Shown here in pieces: positions 50,590-61,131 of a DNA stretch of 64,000 nucleotides. The stretch covers positions 62,001 through 126,000 of the forward strand of contig JAJNNY010000019.1 of the NCBI GenBank assembly GCA_022453515.1, written 5' to 3'. The notes under the pieces are model-generated. The model searched no databases, had not been told where the DNA came from, and saw only the letters and a list, made by a program, of their open reading frames with translations. Position numbers and translations under genes: made by a program. Origin of the DNA: Astrocystis sublimbata (lineage: Eukaryota > Ascomycota > Sordariomycetes > Xylariales > Xylariaceae). Numbering within the stretch: the stretch's first letter is position 1; every line of letters begins with the position of its first letter.

Positions 50590-53536
50590 ATGGCGGCGCC
50601 GTCCAGGCTGGACACTGATCCGCCCCATATGTGGAAGGAGGACACCATTGAGGAGCGCGGGTTTGCCGGGGCCCTCATCTGTCTCGAAGGTCATTACCAG
50701 CAATCTCCGGTCATGGGTCCTCAGTCGATTGCGAAAGTCGTGAGCATCGTATCAAAAACTCTCGAGAAGACGCACACATTCAAGGACGTGAGGTAAGAGT
50801 GACGCTAATACCCGTCATCAACATCTGCAACCCGACTCACACCCAAGATAGGGAAATCTTATCCAAGAACCTCCGCATCTGGATGTGGCTGCGAAGGGCT
50901 ATATCGGCCGCCATATGTGACCTCAATGAGAAGTCCCTTGGTGTGCGCTCGGAGCCGTTCGTCGCCACAAGATTCATAGACATTACCACCCCAGAGATTA
51001 CTGCGCTCATCATCAAGAACTATGCGCAGCTCAAAGAAGCGTTGCAGATGCTTAATAAGCTGATGCACATCGCTCGCAACCTGCTCGTCACGACCAAGCC
51101 GGAGATACCCCAGAACCTGTCGGCGACCATCAACTTCGATCATGAGGTCATCGAGGCTATCTGCCTGTGCGTAAATGTCCTCAGCAAGGGCATCGACGGG
51201 GAGATGCCTGAAGACGAAGCCTCGCGTGCGAAGCTGAATGAGATCACTGAGCTCTGTAAGAGCCATACCTGTCGCCCTTCCCAGGAGCTAAGCTAACAGT
51301 TGCAGACAAGAAGGTACTTGTGACGTCTTTGCAGCAAGCGCATAACTGGATTGCGAAGAACGATCGAAACAAAATGACGTTATGGTATCGAGTTTTTATC
51401 GAATCCCCTGATATGGAGCTCAATCCTGAACAAGATGATCGGTATGAGGCAGTCGGGTCCACCGCGTCGCCACGTTGTTTATACATCCAGGAAGAGGTAC
51501 GTAATTGGATCAAGCGGAATACTGTCATGTGCAAGCCTGCAGCGGCTATATGCCAGCAACACTTCGACGCTAGAGGCCCCGAGAAATCCGACCAGTGGTT
51601 TCCACACCAAAACAACCTCGCCTTCATCTACTCAAATCCCGGGGCCACTGACGACACGCCATCGACTTGGAATCCTGAACTAGACAAGTTCTCACAAGAT
51701 TGGCAGTACGGCCGTGTTTCTCACGAACTCGACGTGTGGTGGGCGCAAGCTCGACTTCCCAATACGACGAACATGGACAACCCCCAGTTTCCGACAGCGT
51801 TTCTCAACGAGAGGATAAGACAATGCGAAGAAACTCTCATGTCTAGATTTGCACCGCCTGAATCACCTGATGGATTGAGTGATGGCCTTGAGCATCATGT
51901 TGTGGATGATGCTGCGATCCAAGAGTGGCCGACACATCCACCGCAAGATGCACCACACTATGCTCCTGAGTACGATGAATACGAGGAAGAGGCCGACGAT
52001 GATGATTCTTATGGGGAAGGGCCGATGACTGGTCTCCTAACCGAGATACCTAACATTCTTGACCCGAAACAGATTGAGGCTTTACACATGATTATAAAAT
52101 CATGCATCCTCGACTCTGCCGGGTCGGGACCAACAAGACATGGCGAGAGTCTACAACAGGCCCGGTGTCGCATAATGCTCGCTACTGAATGCGGCAGGAA
52201 CCTTCTTCGGGAACTGCTAGTGTTCATTGCTGTCTGGGAGAAGGACGAAGCGTCACTTATTTTTCAAATCAGCAGTCAGATTGTACAGGCACTCCATGAA
52301 AGCTGTCTCATACATCATGCGTGGGAAGCTGTTCGAAGTCCCAAGGATATTATGTCACCCGCCCAGACCGTACTATTGCGCTTGATTACCTACCTGGCAC
52401 GTACCGCGTTCCACCCCTCCAAGAACTACAACCCCGAAGGAGACCCCGAAGGAGACCAAGAGAGTCGCCTTGCGAACCCAGATTTCCGACTGAGTCGCAT
52501 GTTACATTACTTCTATACCATCTTCCGCAACCGTATTGCGCCGGAATGTATCGCCCTTATGCGTATTCAAGGAGAAGTCCGTGCGGAGACTATCGATCCC
52601 GCCGACTTCCCCGTGGACAACTGGGATCTCGAGCGTGCGAAAGATGGGCTTGTACAGTTCCTAGATTTCCTTTACACCATCGCCGATATATACCCTCTAC
52701 GCCAGCACCTCATAGACTACGATGCCGTGTTCGACCTTCTCAAGCTTCTCGAGAGTCTTGATCTCGCTGTCGAACGAGCACCACTGCCCGTCAACCGCCG
52801 CAGCGACGCCGTACCGTCCACCTCATCATCCACGCCCGCACCCCAGGCATCGTCATCCAGCAACCCCCCACCCCCGCCCCCGCCTCCGCCGCCACCTCTA
52901 TCTGAGCCTCCCCATGAGTTCCCTTGGGCCGGCATAAAAGGCCAGGTCCTCTCCATCCTCGCCGCACTCCTGCAACCGCCCCCAGGACAGAGCTCGCCGG
53001 GCAATCCGACGGTACAGATGCAAATCATGAAGCACAACGGCATCGTCGCGCTCCTCAACTGCTGCCTGTACGACGACAACAACCGATTCTGCAGGGAGCG
53101 CACGCAACTATGTCTGAAGTGGCTCATGGACGGATCGCCCGATGCCGCCGCGTTCCTGCAGGGCCTAATCAGCACAAATCAGAACCCAAACCGTCAACAG
53201 GCGAGCGGGGGCCCGCAAGCCGTACGCATTGACGGCGTTCCAGGCGATGTCAAGATCCAGGTCCGCAGTGCTAGTGCTCCTGCGGCCGCGACGCCCGAGA
53301 GCCTGGCCAGCATCAATAACCCGGGCCGCGTCGAGACATTCAACTTTGAAGCTAACCTGGCTGCGAGTCGGAGCCAGGCTGCGGCGCTGGCTCTCAGGCT
53401 AGAGGAGAACAAGAGCCGTAGCGAGGAGCTTGTGAATGACCTCCTTGCATTAAGTGTGTCTGGGGGCGAGTCGGGGGCTAGGCGGGAGGTGGAGGATGTA
53501 GATAGTGAGGAAACGGAGGAGGAGGAGTTTATTTAG
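50590..53536 (+). CDS. Ataxin-10 / Ctr86 domain protein
   Basis: Exons 50590-50792, 50852-51255 and 51306-53536; introns 59 and 50 bp; 945 residues. The protein is mostly helical. The C-terminal part shows the ataxin-10 homology pattern: FPWAGIKGQVLSILAALLQ, then QIMKHNGIVALLNCCLYDDNN and RFCRERTQLCLKWLMDGSPD (about residues 775-860), as in fungal Ctr86 proteins; the human relative is a scaffold linked to neurite growth and cytokinesis. Just before it lies a Ser/Pro linker with eleven consecutive Pro (about residue 755). An acidic patch (DEYEEEADDDD) is near residue 455. The C-terminus ends in an acidic helix (SEETEEEEFI-like). Molecular role in fungi is poorly defined. Start is the first ATG. 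Confidence 0.75.
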
Positions 53537-53937
53537 CGCGGGATGAAAAAGAGGTTGGGCAAAGCTGGTATATTTGGTATTACGAGGATATCATGAAGTC
53601 AATTCATGTTGGCGTTATGGGATTTGGGTGATGAGGGCTAGGCAAAGTCTGGACATTTGGTTGCTGGCGTTTCTCGAAACCGCGGGATCTGGAAGGAAAG
53701 GGGCGCACTCATTCCAGATTTCACCCAGTCTATCGGAAATCTAATAAGGAAAGGAGAAAAGTTTGCGATTGTTTGATAATACGATTGATTAATGTGCAAT
53801 AGATTGCCAGCCAAGATAGCAACGTATCAAGTACATGTGTTTAAACTAAGAGCAAGAACATGATGAACCAACTACAACTTTTGAGATTACAATTGACTCC
53901 ACGCCGTCACTTCAAATCGTTCACTCTCCATTCGACC
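53537..53937. other. Intergenic, 0.4 kb
   Basis: Convergent 3' ends of two genes. AT-rich; nothing further seen. Confidence 0.6.
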
Positions 53938-55629
53938 TCAGGCTGTCGGTTTCAGTATCTGGTAGACGACATCATATAGTGCTGTATCTTTTGACGCCAT
54001 CTTGATCAGTATCTCACCCTGTAGTGTCTCTAGCAATTCCAGCTTTCCTTCCTGCAGACGAATGTCCACAATATCGCTTAGATCCCGCTCATTTATAATT
54101 CTCTCATCAATCATCGACATTGGATTCGACGCACCGTTGTCTTCTAGCATGTCCTTTTTCTCTGCGGCACACGGCGGCTGTGTACTGGTTGCGGATGCGG
54201 TTGTGGCCTGGGACAGACTTCTTTTGTGTATCTGGGAATCTCTACGCTCAATGCATACTGAGGATGTGGAGGCTTGGGCCAGTAGCTTTGACACTATCTC
54301 AGTCCCAGTTGAGGTATTGGACTCTAAACGCTCACTGTGAACAGCAAAATTCCGAGCTGAGAGCTGTGTCGGAACCTTGGACAGGGAAGTTTGACCTGGT
54401 TCGTGGAGAGAGAGCGATTTGGTCAATGCAAGATGTGAATTCGCCGAGATGGGCATCGGCGTGGTAGGTACCTTTTCGGACTCCATAGCCTGGTTATGAT
54501 TAGTCTTCGGGAGGCATTGGTAGGATGAATCTCCTGTCCGCCCTACCAAATCATTGATGGGACGAAGAAATCTTCTATTGTCGTCACATTCTGTCCCTTC
54601 AGACAAAAGTTGGGTAGGCTTAGACCCCAGAGATTCTGGCTTCTTTACTGGGGTGAGTGTAGATGTGGACACACTGACAGCCTTGTGCGAAGCGTCTTTT
54701 GAGTTAAAACTGTATTGGCCAACTAACCGAATTCTGATAGGCGGCTTAGCGGTATCGCGATCTTTGCAGCGAGCACTGCTTGCACGCTTGTTGACCTTTT
54801 TCTCCTGATTATCAGCTCTCGTCTTCGGGGGCTTTGATTGCGAGGCTTTGGGCTTCTTCTGCTGGGTTGATTTTGATGAAGTGGTTTCGCCAGTAGTAGT
54901 TTTACTAGCTAGTTGCGTCATGTTCGACACTTTTCCCAGCGAATACAGATTCTTGTTCGATGTTTCTGACTGCACTCGTGGACTCGATGTGTCTTTGGCT
55001 TGTTTGCGAACTGGAAAAGGGAGTGTACGCTCCGGGGGAGGGACCGCAGACATAACATCAGGTTTATCGAGATCTACATCCGACAGCAGCTCTACTACCG
55101 GTATTTCAGCATTCAACAAAGTCCCTGAACTACGGTGAGCAAGACTTGTTGTTGTTGTCGGCCTGGGGATCTCATGAGCGTTGTGTTCGATCGTATGCTG
55201 GGGTGTATGTGGGGACCACGAAGGGACTGAGTATGGACGAGGTGGTTGTCCCTCTCGCGAAGCTAACGATCCATCGTTGTCATACATGTTGCTATTGCCA
55301 TAGAACTCAGCTCGCAATGGCACAATGGATCCTTGCAGACCAGGATGTCTGGGGTATCTATGAGGTCGTTGAGGGATGTACCCCATTGCGGCTGGCGCAC
55401 GGGGAAAGTATGGATGCGGGTACGCTTGAGCTGGAAGCATTGCCATGGGTTTCCTGGATGACGCAGTGGCTACTGGCGACTGGGACATCCGAGGTGGTGG
55501 AAATGACAGCCGACTTTGGTTCTGTGAAGCTCTATAATCCGTGATGCCATTCTGGAAGTACCGGCTCCTTTGAGGTGGGAGGATAGGCTGCGAATGAGCC
55601 GAGCCATCGTATGGAGATTGCGATGCCAT
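53938..55629 (-). CDS. Orphan Ser-rich basic protein
   Basis: Single-exon frame of 563 codons from ATG 55629, not recognised. Residues 1-140 are Pro/Tyr/Ser-rich with many aromatic-Pro pairs (HPYFPRAP, QRPHRYPRHPG). The centre has a strongly basic Lys/Ser/Gln tract (QQKKPKASQSKPPKTR), then PPIRIRLVGQYSFNSKD, the only stretch that looks like a conserved short motif. The last 55 residues are different: acidic-amphipathic helix DERIINERDLSDIVDIRLQEGKL, ending YDVVYQILKPTA. Such a layout (disordered body plus C-terminal helix) fits a nuclear or scaffold protein; that is inference. A single long frame with no stop and codon use like its neighbours supports coding. No signal peptide or membrane span. 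Confidence 0.7.
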   Translation of the reverse strand: MASQSPYDGSAHSQPILPPQRSRYFQNGITDYRASQNQSRLSFPPPRMSQSPVATASSRKPMAMLPAQAYPHPYFPRAPAAMGYIPQRPHRYPRHPGLQGSIVPLRAEFYGNSNMYDNDGSLASREGQPPRPYSVPSWSPHTPQHTIEHNAHEIPRPTTTTSLAHRSSGTLLNAEIPVVELLSDVDLDKPDVMSAVPPPERTLPFPVRKQAKDTSSPRVQSETSNKNLYSLGKVSNMTQLASKTTTGETTSSKSTQQKKPKASQSKPPKTRADNQEKKVNKRASSARCKDRDTAKPPIRIRLVGQYSFNSKDASHKAVSVSTSTLTPVKKPESLGSKPTQLLSEGTECDDNRRFLRPINDLVGRTGDSSYQCLPKTNHNQAMESEKVPTTPMPISANSHLALTKSLSLHEPGQTSLSKVPTQLSARNFAVHSERLESNTSTGTEIVSKLLAQASTSSVCIERRDSQIHKRSLSQATTASATSTQPPCAAEKKDMLEDNGASNPMSMIDERIINERDLSDIVDIRLQEGKLELLETLQGEILIKMASKDTALYDVVYQILKPTA

Positions 55630-57013
55630 GGCGGGACTGTGATATAGACACGTACAATACGGTGAGAGGAAAGAAATGGTTGATACCCAGTTCTCTTGAT
55701 GATACGAGAGAAGTAGCCCCCCCTTGAGTGATATCTTAATTTAACAGCTTATATGCAAAGACAGAGGGTTATCGTCTCTCACAAGGTTGATATCGACTCT
55801 CAATATCGGAGAGCTACTGCATTGAAGTGAAGAGTGGTGGAGAGGGATGAGGAGGGATGAGGGATGGGGGGGAGAGCAAGAACATCTTCTACCTAAGGCA
55901 CGAATGCCCATTCCCTCCTTCCAATTCCTCTTTTCAATAGATGTAGGTCGTGGCTGCCTGTCAAGAGTCAAGAGTCAAGAGTCAAGAGTCAAGACAGATC
56001 CAGAGGTCGTTACACAAACACAGTTTATACACAGTATATCCCTCCAGTGGCTCGCTCAAGTTGTATTGCACCAGCTCGCACCAGGTATGGAGACATACGC
56101 ACTGTACAGAATACGTATGTAAAAGTGGGTATCTAGGCAGTACCTGCCGAGCCTGCACTGGCCTGTGCGCACGTGCCTCTCTGCCCAGACACAATCGCCC
56201 AATCCCTTCCACGCAGAGTGTCTTCGCAGCCAAACACAACCTTCTCCAGGCATGCCAGGACAAGGACAGCCAGCACAGGACCCGGACTCTTTTTGGGGAC
56301 CTGTAGCTGAAGCACTGGACAGGCGAGACAGGAAACTGGAGTCGGTCCATCGATGCTAAAGTTAGGTCCGTCCATCGTTGTATGCACGAGTCTAACCTGG
56401 TCAGGACTCAGTACCTAAGTAACTAACTAGCGTGCAACCACCCATGCGACGAGCATTGCAGCGCTACTATCATTACTTGCACTTAGTGTCCATCGCATCG
56501 CGTCTTCTCATCCCGCCCTGCGCATTCGCGAATCACCACCACCACACCACACGGCCACAAGCCTATGCTTGTGACAGTGGACACCCTCTCTCAACGCAAA
56601 CCAGGCTCCTCAGGCTTCCCAACCCGGGTATTCGAACCAGCCTTGGAACGCACTCCTTGCTGTATGTTGACCCAACTTCATTCATCCATCCATCTATCGC
56701 AATCCACATCGCGCCTACACGCACCTCTCTCTATTTGCCAACCTGAGCTGAGCTTGGAGCTGAGCAGCCTCTTCGAGAGCAGACCGGAGCTTCCAACACT
56801 CCCTCTCCCTCGCCCTGTGCCCGCCCAACACGATAATTGATTGTGCGACAACTTCTCTCGACGCGGGCGCACTTGTCCCCGACCGCTCCGGGTGTCGAAC
56901 AGCCTCTGCCTTCGCATTGGCTTTTGTATCTTCATCATCCCGCCGTCACCCGCGCAACACTGTACCAGCTCCAGTTTCGACCCGCGCCATTGCGAATTCC
57001 GTAGAGAACCAAT
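55630..57013. other. Divergent intergenic region, 1.4 kb
   Basis: Promoters of the Ser-rich orphan (minus) and RSC9 (plus). Holds a GAGGGATGAGGAGGGATGAG purine tract near 55,841 and a 7-bp minisatellite at 55960-55994. Frames on both strands are shadows of low-complexity DNA. Confidence 0.6.
55960..55994. repeat. 7-bp tandem repeat, unit GTCAAGA, five copies
   Basis: Five perfect head-to-tail copies, between the divergent orphan and RSC9 genes. Confidence 0.9.
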
Positions 57014-60000
57014 ATGGCTCGGGCGCGCGGGCCAGGAGGCATAGAGGTCAACGTCCACGAGATCAACCGGAGTCCAGAATACAACGACTTCATCCAGAAA
57101 CTGACGGCCTTCCACGAGGAGCGCGGCACTGCCTTCGAGCCCGAGCCTAGGCTGCCTACTATGCACGGGCATGTCAACGTCGATCTTCTCCAACTATATA
57201 ACGCTGTCATCAACAAAGGGGGCTACGACGAGCTCAACAAGATACAGAAAGCCTGGGGGCAACTAGCTGGCGAGCTGGGCATGTACTACGCCGACAATAA
57301 GGGCATGGGACAATTGTCATTTCAACTGAAACAAGACTTTTATCGTTATCTTTCTGCCTACTGGATCAAGGACCGCTACAATCGTGACCCTCCGCCCAAG
57401 GAGATCCTCGAGGCACAGTCTTGCGCGAGTAAACACGGCCCGGTCCTCACGCGCACCATGGAGAACTTCAAGCTCTCCAACAGGCGATCGGGCGAAGAGA
57501 CGCCCACTCGAGAGGAGCGTCCGACCGAGAGCACCCCTACCTCTGCGAACAGAGCCTCCGGCCGTCTTCGTGAAGCGCCTCCCCAGCGAGTGCCCTTCCA
57601 GCCCGACACAGGACCGAGTCGACAGACTCGGAACGCCTCGCATCACAATACGCCAGCCCCAAATACAGCATCAAACAATTACCTCGGAAACCAGTCCCAA
57701 CACAACCACCATCATCTCCCTCAGCAACATAACCCCAATAATCCGCTGCATGTCATCCAGGCCCAGCAGGCTGCGTTACGCGGTGCATCTAGCCACTTTA
57801 CCCCGACCAACTCAGAATTGGCCTCACGTTTAAGCGATTCGTTCGAGCCACGGACCCCGTTCTCGGTTCCCCTCCGCCCCGTCCACACGCCCGGCAACAA
57901 TCCCGTAGAGTTTGCGAAGCGGCAACGGTTCCTGAAAGCCCAAACACCTGGGGCTGGGAATGTGCAGCATCTGGCGCGACCAGTGCTGCCTCCAGGTAAG
58001 ACATGAACGACCTTCGCTAGCATCACATTGTACTGACTGAAGTAGTTGGATATGAAGGCCCTAATATATATACCCGATGTCTTCAGGCTCTCCGGTCCGG
58101 CATTCCTGCAGAACAAGCTTTCGCTCTTAATCATTTAGTTAAGATTTCATACGAACGCGGTGATAAGTACAAGTTCGACTCATTTTTAGGCCTAGCTGAA
58201 GGCCTCATCGAGAAAGCTCTCGAAGTTGGCGGGTTATTCTACGACGTGCATTGGCAAGTTTCCTATTCTGGGGAGCAAGATCACGCCAATATTGATGTCC
58301 TAGACGGCCTGGAAGGAACACCAGATATCTTGGAGCGGATAAGAAAGCTTGCCCCAAAATCTGTCCTGGATCATTTACAGCCTGCGGAATTCTCGGATCA
58401 TCTGCTTCGCATCACCGAGGCCGTCCTCACCATGAGAAATATGGTTATGCTTCAAGAGAACGCCATTTACATGGCCGAGGTCTATCCGCTGAAAGATGTT
58501 CTCTGCATTATATTAGATTTGCCAGATCTAGAGATGCTGGTTGAAATCAAGCATTTTGCCCTCGACATCGCCGAGCAAGTCACGCCCTGGCTTCTCCTGC
58601 ATTCAAATGATCCACTCTACCGAACCTTATTAGCACAGCTGAACTCCACCGACCGCGGCACGATCTTAACGGCTTTGCGTGCCGTCAGCCGCATATCTAT
58701 GAATCTGGATGCCACCAACAAACTTCAAGGCGTCCCGGTCATAGTTCTACAGAACATTATGAACTGGTTATTGCTTAACGATGAAGAACTGATGGACGCT
58801 TGCTTGGATTTCATGTATCAATACACAGCGGTTGTTGCCAATGTTGAAAGTCTACTCGAGGCAGTCAACATGGAGAACCTGGTACCACATCTTGTGAGGC
58901 TATTGGCGCATGGAGGCAAGCGGGTCAAGGAAGACAGGGTTCTGTTGCCAGAGAAGAAAGAGCCATGCTCTGAAGAGGTTCCTGCTTTGCCGGTCGACCT
59001 ACTCGAAAAGCTAAGGAACACAGACGAGCCTCAAAGATGCTTTCAATGGCTCAAGACATTGTTTGAAGAGGATGCAGAGTCTCACATTACCCAAATTGCC
59101 ATATGGCAGGCCTACCAGGGATCTTTCGGGGCGTTGACAGGCGTGCGGAGCAATTTGAGTGCCGCCGACTTCATCAGGAATGTCAGCCATGTATTTGCAA
59201 ACGCCCGCGCCCAGATCATCCGTGGCCCCGGCGAGGTACAACGCTTCATCATAGAAGGTATCCGAGCTCGGGTAGTGCCGTGTCATTTCGAAACCCGGGA
59301 GGACTACACTCGATGTCAGTGGCGATTATCTAAGGGCAACGTGCCCAGACGGTGTCATCAATTTTTCCTGAGTGGCGAACAGATGTGGCACCATATCGTG
59401 ACGGTGCACATCTCCGCGCCAATTGGTGAAGACGGCAAAATTGAAAACAAGGAAATGGCGATGAGCTGCGAATGGGGCGACTGTGTCAGATATCCCACGC
59501 CCAAGAAGATGAAGCTCGCGGAGCTCACGCGCCACATAAAGACGCATGTACCCGCGGGGCCGAAGCGGCCGCAGCAGGACGGTGTGGAGCCAGCATCCAA
59601 GCGACAGCGCAAGTCGTTCATCACGCCCGCCAAAACCATGTCCCTCACTTGGGAGAAGACAATGATCACTATAGATGAGCGGAAACCCAGCATTGAGCAA
59701 GCAGCGGGCATTCCCCTGAGTGCTGTGCTCGTGCTGCGGAACATCGCGCGCAATATCGTCAAGACCGAATCGGAGGAAGAATTGCTCAAGGAGAACGAGA
59801 CGAGCAGTGGCGAAAGCGGCGGGTGGAACGAGAAGCTGTTCCGCCCCGTCATGGCTCGGCTTTTCGAGGTCATGACGGAGAACAAAGCGTTGGTAGGTTG
59901 TGGCATCATGCCCCTTTCGGCCTCTATACAAATCGAGCTTACTTGGAAAATATACTTACACGTTTGATTTACGGCAGGCCGATTATATCACGTCACTGCT

Positions 60001-60025
60001 GCAACTCGTGCAGATTGAGGATTAG
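57014..60025 (+). CDS. RSC9: RSC9, ARID subunit of RSC/SWI-SNF chromatin remodeller
   Basis: Nuclear DNA-binding subunit of the RSC-type remodelling complex. Exons 57014-57995, 58046-59892 and 59978-60025; introns 50 and 85 bp; 958 residues. Residues about 18-125 are an ARID/BRIGHT domain: EYNDFIQKLTAFHEERG, VDLLQLYNAVINKGGYDE, FYRYLSAYW. A Ser/Asn/His-rich linker follows. The large helical repeat part (MEDVYPLKD-like AEVYPLKDVLCIILDLPD and similar) is typical of RSC9. Residues about 745-830 hold the Cys/His region CQWRLSKGNVPRRCHQFF, WHHIVTVH, CEWGDC and LTRHIKTH. The last small exon (ADYITSLLQLVQIED) is predicted from phase and a clear GGCAG acceptor; reading through intron 2 would give a shorter, less typical tail. 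Start is the first ATG of the frame. Confidence 0.9.
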
Positions 60026-61131
60026 GAGTGTTGACAACTTCACTCCGTATAGTCCTGTGGTGCTACCAACGCATCAAATCTCTGAAGTAGCCACGCCTGA
60101 GCGAGAGTCGCGATCCGAGGGAGGATCCGCTGAAAGCAGCGAAGAATTGAAAGCCAAACAAGGAAAGTCGAAGGTGAAATAGAACCGGCCCTCTCGCTAC
60201 TTTGTGTCCTTGGTTCAATATCTACTCACAAATCAGACCATCGCACCCAAATAAGCACCCAGGAGAACAACAGAGACCAGGCATTAAAAAATCCCCGAGT
60301 TCTATCCTTAGTATCTAATTTGTAGGAATACCCAGGCAGGCAGGCGTTCGAAACGGTGGACCAAAGAAGCAAAAGCGAGAAGCGAGTCCACAAGAGCGGA
60401 CAAAAAAGGGGCTCGGGCCGAAGACGCAGCAGCGGATTCGGGAAGTCAGTTTGTTTTTATTTGATTTGATTTGACTTGGTTGATATGAAGAGGGGGTTTT
60501 CTGAATCGAACCGCTTCCTAGCTTGCTTGCTTGCTTGCTAGTGGTGCTTCATTTCTAGACCATTAGACGATAACCAACTAGGTAGTCACAATCCCCTTTC
60601 CTTACTAGGCAGTCCCGGCGAGAGCAGGTAGCCTTCACTTCTTCCCAGGCATCCATCCGCACCTCGTCTGTACCTCGACTTCCTTTGTACTACTACTACC
60701 CACATCACCTGCAAACAGCTAGTTTAATTCGTTGATTTCACGGTAGAGCTAAATAATAGGCGAGACGCTTTGTATGGCAAAGCCGACAAGGGAAGAGTTA
60801 AGTCGTCACTTGCACTACGTGATACCCTTTGGGTAAATCGGATTCAAATTTAAAATTATGTGTATTTCTCTGCGGGTACCCCGTACATTAACTCGTGATT
60901 CATCTTGTATTTCATCAAGCCTTGCGAGATGGGGTTGATAGATTTTCCGTATTCTACATGTGCGATTTCAGAGGCACGGGGCGTCAATGCTTTTGTTTTC
61001 GAATCCCCACCACTGCCTTATCATCATCATGTTACCCGTCATAAAACCCTGCGCAGGTACTATACTATCAGTTTTTTATACATTGATTACCATGTCATCG
61101 GTTGTTGCGACGTCGAGAACCTAAGGGAATC
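60026..61131. other. Intergenic, 1.1 kb
   Basis: Convergent 3' ends of RSC9 and SCP160. Contains a GCTT repeat (60521-60539) and an ACTAGGTAGTC word (about 60579). No gene seen; a TTCGAATCCCC string near 61,000 recalls a tRNA B box but no cloverleaf can be drawn. Confidence 0.6.
60521..60539. repeat. 4-bp simple repeat, unit GCTT
   Basis: Nearly five copies downstream of RSC9. Confidence 0.8.

Noticed and set aside
60985..61015. TTCGAATCCCC string resembling a tRNA B box
   Set aside because: No A box at the right distance and no acceptor stem can be paired.
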